The notes under the pieces: generated by a model
The model's input: only the letters and a program-made list of their open reading frames with translations
Database searches by the model: none
Told to the model about the DNA's origin: nothing
Assembly: GCA_009839635.1 (NCBI GenBank)
Contig: VXPJ01000063.1
Span: 1-35,596 of the forward strand
Direction: 5' to 3'
Origin: Pseudomonadota bacterium
Lineage (GTDB): Bacteria > Pseudomonadota > Gammaproteobacteria > UBA4575
Length of the DNA: 35,596 nt
Position numbers and translations under genes: made by a program
Shown here: in pieces, positions 17,796 through 24,032 of the stretch
Layout: each line of letters starts with the position of its first letter
Numbering within the stretch: the first letter of the stretch is position 1

Positions 17796-18311
17796 CTTCT
17801 CATCTCGCACGATAGCCAAACAGCGGCCGATATCATTCATGTTTCTGCGGATAGTGTTGCGCTCAGACGAGTGCCCGTTATCTCTGTTGGCCCGCTGCAG
17901 CTTGGTCTCTTCCGCACGCCAGTGATCCATATCTGCTAATAGACCGGATTCAATGCTAGAGAGAAGATCCGACCACTCTCCTCCCGCATCTGCTTCGCCC
18001 ATGCGCAGTCGATCCATCATCGGTGACAAGAAGGCGCGTGCATCATCGGCTCGCTGCTTTAGCACATCGGCCCTCTGGCTGCAGTGCTTGGCATGGTCCC
18101 AAGCCTTGGAAAACTGATCGAGCACCGACTGAAATCTCACACGAGCGCCTGCTCCGCAGGCGACGTTCTCGATCGTGATGAAAAGTGATTGGATTTTGAG
18201 ATTCGGCGCGTCAGGATCGATCCCGGGCGTATATCTCTGTCCGGCTTGCTGAATCTGATCTTTGCTGAGCGCAGTCAGTGCTGCCAAGAATGAGTCGTAA
18301 GACGGAGGCAT
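17793..18311 (-). CDS. N-terminal domain of the STAND-like NTPase, cut off by TAG
   Basis: 172 codons from ATG at 18311 to TAG at 17795-17793. The ATG has a good ribosome site (AGGGG, 9-nt spacer), better than the TTG three codons earlier. The product has GQRYTPGIDPDAPNL near residue 25, then a long helical, probably coiled-coil stretch with many Lys, Arg, Glu and Gln residues, and ends NDIGRCLAIVRDEK just before the stop. RYTP-type N-termini followed by a helical segment are, as I recall, found in front of P-loop NTPase domains of large bacterial defence-type ATPases. The next codons after the stop (YTQSPAFKVLSDPNLLVSGE) form a natural linker and first strand into the P-loop, so this is very likely part of the same gene. 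Confidence 0.65.
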   Translation of the reverse strand: MPPSYDSFLAALTALSKDQIQQAGQRYTPGIDPDAPNLKIQSLFITIENVACGAGARVRFQSVLDQFSKAWDHAKHCSQRADVLKQRADDARAFLSPMMDRLRMGEADAGGEWSDLLSSIESGLLADMDHWRAEETKLQRANRDNGHSSERNTIRRNMNDIGRCLAIVRDEK

Positions 18312-18486
18312 CGAACGCAACCCCTGATTAGAGTCTTTCTCAATGTAAGTTGATCAATTGTATTAATAAGATTTTCACAAGCTGCAACGGTACCAATTTC
18401 AGATAAATCAAATAGTCAATAGTTTTGCTAGCTCTGAAAAATGCAGTGTGCCTGCGGAGCCAGATATCGCGTCTCGATGCAGACCT

Positions 18487-19995
18487 TCAGCGGTCCTCGC
18501 CCTGGCTGCCTGATTCCGGCTTCATCTGCGGAAACAGGATGACATCACGGATGTTGGGTGAATCAGTCAGCAGCATGACAAGGCGATCCACCCCGATACC
18601 CTCCCCTGCAGTAGGAGGCAGACCATATTCCATGGCACGGACGTAATCGGCATCGTAACTCATGGCCTCCTCATCACCGCTTTCCTTCTCTGCGGCCTGC
18701 AATTTGAAGCGTTCAGACTGGTCCTCCGGGTCGTTCAGTTCAGAGAACCCATTGGCTATTTCCCTTCCGCCCACAAAAAACTCGAACCTGTCTGTCACCG
18801 ATGGATCATTGTCATTTTTCCGAGCAAGTGGAGAAACATCAGTTGGAAATGCCGTGATGAACGTAGGGTCCCGAAGATGTGCTTCGACGGTCTTTTCAAA
18901 GATCTCGATTTGCACTTTGCCAAGCCTGTAGTTTGACTCGATTGGAACTCCCAGTTGCGTAGCTGCCCTTTTCGCACCAGCAAGCGAATCCAGCTGATCC
19001 GAATTCAGTACGGAATTGAAATGCAATATGGACTCTTTCACGGTCATCCGATGAAAAGGTTTGGAGAAATCGAAGGTCTCGTCCCCGTATTGCACAGACA
19101 GCTTACCCAGTACTTCGCTGCAAACCCGACGCATCATCTTCTCGGTGAGGACCATCAGATCGCGAAAATCAGAGTACGCCTGGTAAAACTCCAGCATAGT
19201 AAATTCGGGGTTATGCTGGGTGGACAATCCCTCATTGCGAAAATTCCGGTTGATCTCAAAAACCCGTTCCACGCCCCCAACCACCAGCCGTTTCAGATAT
19301 AACTCGGGCGCCACACGCATGTACAAAGGTCTCCCAAGCGCGTTGTGATAGGTCTTGAACGGCCTTGCAGCAGCACCTCCTGCAATGGTTTGCATCATAG
19401 GTGTCTCGACTTCAACAAATTTACGCCTGACCAGAAATTGTCGCAGGCACCGGATAATTGCGGTGCGCTTTTCCAAGACCTCACGCGAACTCCGGTTCAT
19501 GATCAAGTCGACATAGCGTTGCCGGTACCGCTGCTCCTGATCAGTCAATCCATGGAATTTTTCAGGCAAGGGCCGCAGTGACTTGGTCAGCAACACAGCG
19601 GACTGGATCTTTACATACAGATCTCCCTTGCCGGATTTGTGCACAGGGCCGGTCACGCCCACGATGTCCCCAATATCCCAAGCATCGACATCCTGAACGA
19701 GTGATTCAGATGAACTCTTGCGATCAAGATAGGCTTGTATGCGGCCTGTCATATCCTGCAACACCAGGAAGGAAGCTCGCTTTCCCATGATGCGCGCACC
19801 GATGGCCACACACTTATTCAGCTCAACGAGCTCATCCTTTGATTTCTCCGAAAGCGTGTCCTGCAGATTCCGGGCAAAAGCGTTTCTTCGAAAGTGATTC
19901 GGAAAGGCGGTACCTTTCTTTCTCAGCACATCCAGCTTTGCACGCCTTTGGGCTATCAGCCTGTTCTCGTCCTGAGCCTGGTCTTCTTCCTGCAT
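18487..19995 (-). CDS. lysS: Lysyl-tRNA synthetase, class II
   Basis: Charges tRNA-Lys. The 502-aa protein has the N-terminal OB-fold anticodon-binding domain (GARIMGKRASFLVLQDMTGRIQAYL) and the class II catalytic core: motif 1 around FVEVETPMMQTIAGGAAARPF, motif 2 FEINRNFRNEGLSTQHNPEFT, and motif 3 GEGIGVDRLVMLLTDSPNIRDVILFP. It starts 5 nt after the prfB stop, the common prfB-lysS operon. No convincing terminator is seen in the short space before the divergent-strand island, so its 3' end is unclear. Confidence 0.97.
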   Translation of the reverse strand: MQEEDQAQDENRLIAQRRAKLDVLRKKGTAFPNHFRRNAFARNLQDTLSEKSKDELVELNKCVAIGARIMGKRASFLVLQDMTGRIQAYLDRKSSSESLVQDVDAWDIGDIVGVTGPVHKSGKGDLYVKIQSAVLLTKSLRPLPEKFHGLTDQEQRYRQRYVDLIMNRSSREVLEKRTAIIRCLRQFLVRRKFVEVETPMMQTIAGGAAARPFKTYHNALGRPLYMRVAPELYLKRLVVGGVERVFEINRNFRNEGLSTQHNPEFTMLEFYQAYSDFRDLMVLTEKMMRRVCSEVLGKLSVQYGDETFDFSKPFHRMTVKESILHFNSVLNSDQLDSLAGAKRAATQLGVPIESNYRLGKVQIEIFEKTVEAHLRDPTFITAFPTDVSPLARKNDNDPSVTDRFEFFVGGREIANGFSELNDPEDQSERFKLQAAEKESGDEEAMSYDADYVRAMEYGLPPTAGEGIGVDRLVMLLTDSPNIRDVILFPQMKPESGSQGEDR

Positions 19996-20000
19996 CCTGC

Positions 20001-21096
20001 CTAAACCCCGCTTTTGAGGCTTGCCTCGATAAAAGTGTCAAGATTGCCGTCGAGCACAGCTTGTGTATTTCCAGTTTCAACAGAGGTGCGCAGGTCCTTG
20101 ATACGTGACTGATCAAGCACGTATGAACGGATCTGGCTGCCCCACCCGATATCTGCTTTGCTTTCTTCCAGGGCCTGCTTTTCACTGTCACGTTTCTTGA
20201 CTTCCATTTCGTACAGCTTGGCCCTGAGCTGTTTCATGGCAGTTTCCTTGTTTCTGTGCTTGGAGCGGTCATTCTGACATTGTGTCACAACCCCGGTTGG
20301 CAGGTGTGTGATGCGCACGGCAGACTCGGTCTTGTTTACGTGTTGGCCGCCTGCGCCACTTGCACGGTACACGTCGATGCGCAAATCGGCGGGATTGATT
20401 TCGATATCAATATCGTCATTCACCTCAGGGGATACAAATACTGCCGCAAAGGAGGTGTGCCTGCGGTTACCAGAATCAAACGGTGATTTGCGCACCAGCC
20501 GATGCACACCGGTCTCCGTACGAAGCCACCCGAATGCATACTCGCCCTCGAACCTGACCGTCGCACTCTTGATACCGGCCACCTCACCGGGAGAAACCTC
20601 GATCAACTCGGTTGTAAAATCCTTTTGCTCGCCCCATCGAAGGTACATTCGCAATAGCATCTCTGCCCAGTCCTGGGCTTCCGTACCTCCTGAGCCGGAC
20701 TGTATGTCCAGAAAAGCATTGCTGGCATCCATCTCACCCGAGAACATCCGGTTGAACTCGAGCTTGGCGACCCTTGACTCCAGTTCCGACAGGTCTTCTT
20801 CCACAGCCTGTATGGTTTCCGGGTCTTCCTCCTCTATGGCCAGCTCAAGCAAACTGCCTGCATCCGCAAGCCCCTCTTCGACATGTTCGATCGTCTGTAC
20901 GATTGCTTCAAGCTCCGTGCGCTGCTTGCCTAGCTTTTGCACAACATCAGGCTGATTCCAGATCTCTGGGCTCTCTAGCTCCTTGTTGAGCTCATGCAAG
21001 AGTTCGCACTTGTCATCGTAGTCAAAGATACCCCCTTAGATTCATGGTGCGCGCATGCAGGTCATCGATCAGATTTTGTAGTGCATTGGTTTCCAT
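20001..21096 (-). CDS. prfB: Peptide chain release factor 2, with programmed +1 frameshift
   Basis: RF2 recognises UGA and UAA stops. Translation starts at ATG 21096 (a second ATG at 21099), runs 24 codons (METNALQN through RGYL) to TGA at 21024-21022, then shifts +1 and continues as DYDDKCELL to the stop at 20001, giving 364 aa, as in E. coli (365). The stop-codon recognition motif SPF is present in RKSPFDSGN and the peptidyl-hydrolysis motif GGQ in GAGGQHVNKTES. A reading that begins at residue MHELNKELE (20999) would miss the first 32 residues. It is co-transcribed with lysS. The frameshift makes its level self-regulated: low RF2 slows termination at the TGA and favours the shift. Confidence 0.96.
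21021..21036 (-). promoter_or_regulatory. prfB: RF2 autoregulatory +1 frameshift site
   Basis: On the minus strand the sequence AGGGGGTATCTTTGAC shows the three required parts: an internal Shine-Dalgarno (AGGGGG), the slippery CTT codon, and the in-frame TGA followed by C. This is the conserved arrangement in bacterial prfB. Confidence 0.95.
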
Positions 21097-21173
21097 CATG
21101 TTTTCCGGGCGGGTTCAGGCCACGATATGATAGCGTATAAAGGGTACCAGCAATAGGCGTTGACACGCGCCAG

Positions 21174-21200
21174 ATTCGACAGGCCGGAACCCTGTCCGAA
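21174..21200. promoter_or_regulatory. Inverted repeat in the prfB / C1-operon divergent region
   Basis: GACAGG (21178-21183) and CCTGTC (21191-21196) form a perfect 6-bp repeat with a 7-nt spacer; with one bulged base it extends outward through TTCG...CGAA. It lies between the divergent prfB and DHPS-like starts and could be an operator or a 5'-UTR hairpin. A TATACT at 21263-21268 is a possible -10 for the plus-strand operon. Confidence 0.3.
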
Positions 21201-21313
21201 GACCGTTGCTGCAGGATTCGATACTTGCTGTAGCTCATTCAGGCCCATGGTCACAGGTGATATATACTTTGACCTCGGCAATTTGTACGGATCACCCTAT
21301 CTGCATCACGGGC

Positions 21314-22738
21314 ATGAGCGAACACATCCTATTTCTGACTGGCAAACTTGCGGAAAAAAGTTTGCGCCGCGTCCTGGAGTCCATGCAACCGACGGATTTC
21401 ACCTACGAAGTGCGCCAGCTTGGGGTCAGTGTAGCTGCATTGATGACTACCAAGCTGATCGGAAAGCGCCTTGGCGACACGGGCCAGGCAAACCGGATTA
21501 TCATCCCTGGTCGCTGCCGTGGTGACATCGAAGCTCTTTCCGACTCCCTGAAGACCACAGTGGAACGTGGTCCCACAGAACTCAAGGACCTGCCCGCATA
21601 CCTGGGTCAGTCCGTGAAAAAAACAGACCTTCGTGCCTATAGCGTGCAAATTTTTGCGGAAATTGTCGATGCCCCGAACATGCCGGTCGGGGAGATTGTC
21701 AGGCGGGCGCAAACCTATCAGCAGGATGGTGCCAACGTCATCGACGTCGGCTGCTTGCCCGGGGTGTCCTTCCCACACCTTGCAGAATCCGTACAGGCGC
21801 TCAAAGCTGAGGGTTTCAAGGTCAGCATCGACTCGCTGGAACCCCGCGACCTGATTGCCGGAGCCAACGCCGGAGCCGATTACCTCCTGAGCCTGAGTGA
21901 AAAGAGCCTGTGGGTTGCAGAAGAAGTGGACGCAATACCGATCGTGATTGGCAGCCCGCCGAACAACGCCAGATCGCTGTACCGGTCCATGCGCACCTTG
22001 TTAAAGCATGGCAAGCTGTTCATTGCCGATTCGATCCTCGATCCGATTCATTTCGGTTTTACGGAATCTATCGTCCGTTATCGCAATTTGCGCAAGCTTT
22101 TTCCGAATGCCGAGATCATCATGGGCACTGGAAATTTGACAGAACTCACGCATGCAGACTCGGCAGGCACCAGCGCCCTTCTGGCCGGCATCATGTCAGA
22201 ACTGGACATCCAGCACTTGCTGGTCACGGAGGTCAGCGACCACTGTCGGCACGCGGTACGCGAAGCAGACCTTGCACGGCGCATCATGCATGCCGCAAAA
22301 ATTGACAACGTTCCCCCCAAGGGCTATGACAGCGGCCTGATGGGCCTGCATGAATGCGAGCCCTTCCCCTATACTGCCGAGGAAATCGAGGAATTAGCCG
22401 CGCAGGTCAAGGACCCGAACTACCGCATACAACTCAGCAGTAAAGGCATTCACACCTACAACCGCAACGGCATGCAAACCACCACGGACCCGTACGAAGT
22501 TTACCCGCACCTAGATATAGAAAACGACAGTGGCCACGCCTTCTACCTGGGCGTCGAACATGCACGCGCCCAGATCGCATGGCAGCTTGGCAAAAGGTAC
22601 GAGCAGGATGAAGAGTTGAACTGGGGAGTGGCTACCCGCAAGGAGGCGGAAGATCTCAGCCGATACAAGGCGGCGGGTTCAACCATGCACACCCGAAAGG
22701 CCCGCAAAGCCAGACGCAAAGACAGAGGGAAAAACTAG
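21314..22738 (+). CDS. Dihydropteroate-synthase-related protein of the H4MPT pathway (DUF6513)
   Basis: The 474-aa protein resembles the archaeal/methylotroph 'dihydropteroate synthase-related' family. An N-terminal DUF6513-type domain (SEHILFLTGKLAEKSLRRVL) is followed by a TIM-barrel part with DHPS-like patterns: YSVQIFAEIVDAPN, GANVIDVGCLPG, VSIDSLEPRDLIAGANAGADYLLS, and IADSILDPIHFGF. The ATG at 21314 is chosen because homology starts at MSEHILFL; the frame is open further upstream (to 21206) but that part looks random. By family logic it could join a pterin methyl unit to an aryl ribose phosphate in H4MPT synthesis; this is inference. It begins a three-gene operon with DUF447 and mfnB. 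Confidence 0.82.
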   Translation: MSEHILFLTGKLAEKSLRRVLESMQPTDFTYEVRQLGVSVAALMTTKLIGKRLGDTGQANRIIIPGRCRGDIEALSDSLKTTVERGPTELKDLPAYLGQSVKKTDLRAYSVQIFAEIVDAPNMPVGEIVRRAQTYQQDGANVIDVGCLPGVSFPHLAESVQALKAEGFKVSIDSLEPRDLIAGANAGADYLLSLSEKSLWVAEEVDAIPIVIGSPPNNARSLYRSMRTLLKHGKLFIADSILDPIHFGFTESIVRYRNLRKLFPNAEIIMGTGNLTELTHADSAGTSALLAGIMSELDIQHLLVTEVSDHCRHAVREADLARRIMHAAKIDNVPPKGYDSGLMGLHECEPFPYTAEEIEELAAQVKDPNYRIQLSSKGIHTYNRNGMQTTTDPYEVYPHLDIENDSGHAFYLGVEHARAQIAWQLGKRYEQDEELNWGVATRKEAEDLSRYKAAGSTMHTRKARKARRKDRGKN

Positions 22739-22740
22739 CA

Positions 22741-23319
22741 ATGCCATTTATCAGGGAATGCATCGTTACCACACTCAGGGAAAACGACGATGTACATATC
22801 GCCCCCATGGGGATTCACGAAGACGGAAAACGCCTGATCATCCTGCCATTCAAGCCGTCCACCACGCTGGACAACCTGGAGAGACAGGGAACTGCAACGC
22901 TGAACTACACAGACGATGTGCGCATCTACGCCGGCTGTCTGACCGGTCGCAGCGACTGGCCGACCTGCAGCACAGAAATCATCCAGGGGGTACGCCTTGA
23001 AGATTGTCTGGCCCACACAGAACTGGAAGTGACGGGCAAGGTGGATGACCCGGTGCGGCCAAGATATTCCTGCAAGACCGTGCACGAGGCGATTCATGCA
23101 CCTTTTCATGGCTATAATCGTGCACAGTCAGCAGTGATTGAGCTTGCTATCCTGGTCAGTCGATTGCACATGCTGCCCCAGGCAAGGGTCCACCAGGAAA
23201 TCGAGTACCTGAGAACATCCGTGGACAAGACTGCAGGTCCTCGAGAGCAGGAGGCCTGGGACTGGCTGATGACGAAAGTGGACAGTTTTCAGACATCAAA
23301 GAAGGAGAGCCGGCGATGA
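22741..23319 (+). CDS. DUF447 domain protein of the C1 cofactor cluster
   Basis: A 192-aa protein of the DUF447 family, which occurs in methanogens and in H4MPT-using bacteria. The typical opening IRECIVTTLRENDDVHIAPMGI resembles split-barrel FMN-binding proteins. Later features are LNYTDDVRIYAGCLTG, ELEVTGKVDDPVRPRYSCKT and FHGYNRAQSAVIELAILVSRL. The fold suggests flavin binding, but the reaction is unknown; a reductive or oxidative step in pterin cofactor synthesis is only a guess. The ATG follows the DHPS-like stop by 2 nt, and its own TGA overlaps the mfnB ATG. Confidence 0.85.
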   Translation: MPFIRECIVTTLRENDDVHIAPMGIHEDGKRLIILPFKPSTTLDNLERQGTATLNYTDDVRIYAGCLTGRSDWPTCSTEIIQGVRLEDCLAHTELEVTGKVDDPVRPRYSCKTVHEAIHAPFHGYNRAQSAVIELAILVSRLHMLPQARVHQEIEYLRTSVDKTAGPREQEAWDWLMTKVDSFQTSKKESRR

Positions 23320-24032
23320 CCGGGATGCTTGCAAGCGTTCGGAACATGGAAGAGGCAGATCTGGCATGCCGGGGAGGTGCCGATATCGTCGACCTGAAGG
23401 AACCGCGTCATGGTGCCCTGGGGGCCGTTCCCTTGGATACCATACACCGCATCGTTGACGAATTATGGGAAAAATGTCTGATCAGTGCCACCATCGGCGA
23501 CATGCCTGCCAACCCTTTCTCGATCAAGGAACAGGTCATGAAAACTGCAGAAGCCGGGGTCGATTACGTAAAGGTTGGCCTGTTCAGTCAACGCCATGTT
23601 GAAGATTGTCTGCCCACTCTGGCATCCTGTTCCCGCAAGGGCATCGCGATCATTGCAGTCCTGTTTGCGGATACAGAATTCGACACCGATTATGTCATCC
23701 GCAGCGTAAGGCATGCCGGGCTGAAAGGCGTCATGCTGGACACTGCAGGTAAAGGTTCGGGCAGCCTGCTCCAGCACCGGAACATTTTCCAGCTTGAATA
23801 TTTCGTCAATCGTGCACGCAAGTCCGGTCTACTTACGGGGCTGGCAGGCTCTTTGACAATAGAACATATCTCGACACTGATACGAGTTGCTCCCAACTAC
23901 ATCGGGTTTCGCACCGCGCTTTGTTCGGACAAAGAGAGGGTCGGCTGCGTGGACAGGGAGGCCTTGCGGGAAGTCAGAAGAGCGATTCCAGTGACTCCGG
24001 AACTCCCTTATAGGCGAATCAGTTCCTCATGA
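23316..24032 (+). CDS. mfnB: (5-formylfuran-3-yl)methyl phosphate synthase
   Basis: MfnB makes the furan ring of methanofuran from two molecules of glyceraldehyde 3-phosphate. The 238-aa TIM-barrel protein shows the family opening LASVRNMEEADLACRGGADIVDLKEP, with the Schiff-base lysine candidate Lys28 (Lys27 in the M. jannaschii enzyme), followed by GALGAVP. Further signatures are VDYVKVGLF, IIAVLFAD, LKGVMLDTAGKGSGSL and TGLAGSL. Its ATG overlaps the DUF447 stop (ATGA), so translation is coupled. The last 25 bp overlap the 3' end of the convergent RND exporter gene. Confidence 0.92.
   Translation: MTGMLASVRNMEEADLACRGGADIVDLKEPRHGALGAVPLDTIHRIVDELWEKCLISATIGDMPANPFSIKEQVMKTAEAGVDYVKVGLFSQRHVEDCLPTLASCSRKGIAIIAVLFADTEFDTDYVIRSVRHAGLKGVMLDTAGKGSGSLLQHRNIFQLEYFVNRARKSGLLTGLAGSLTIEHISTLIRVAPNYIGFRTALCSDKERVGCVDREALREVRRAIPVTPELPYRRISSS

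Noticed and set aside
17301..17939. 212-aa plus-strand ORF opposite the NTPase
   Set aside because: Shadow of the NTPase reading frame; composition is unlike a real protein.
20308..20955. 215-aa plus-strand ORF opposite prfB
   Set aside because: Serine-rich antisense shadow of prfB.
20001..20999. prfB as a 332-aa protein starting at MHELNKELE, or as a broken gene
   Set aside because: The upstream 24 codons and the AGGGGG-CTT-TGAC signal show a normal frameshifted RF2.
21206..21313. 36-codon N-terminal extension of the DHPS-like protein
   Set aside because: The family begins at MSEHILFL; the extension lies in the promoter region and looks non-coding.
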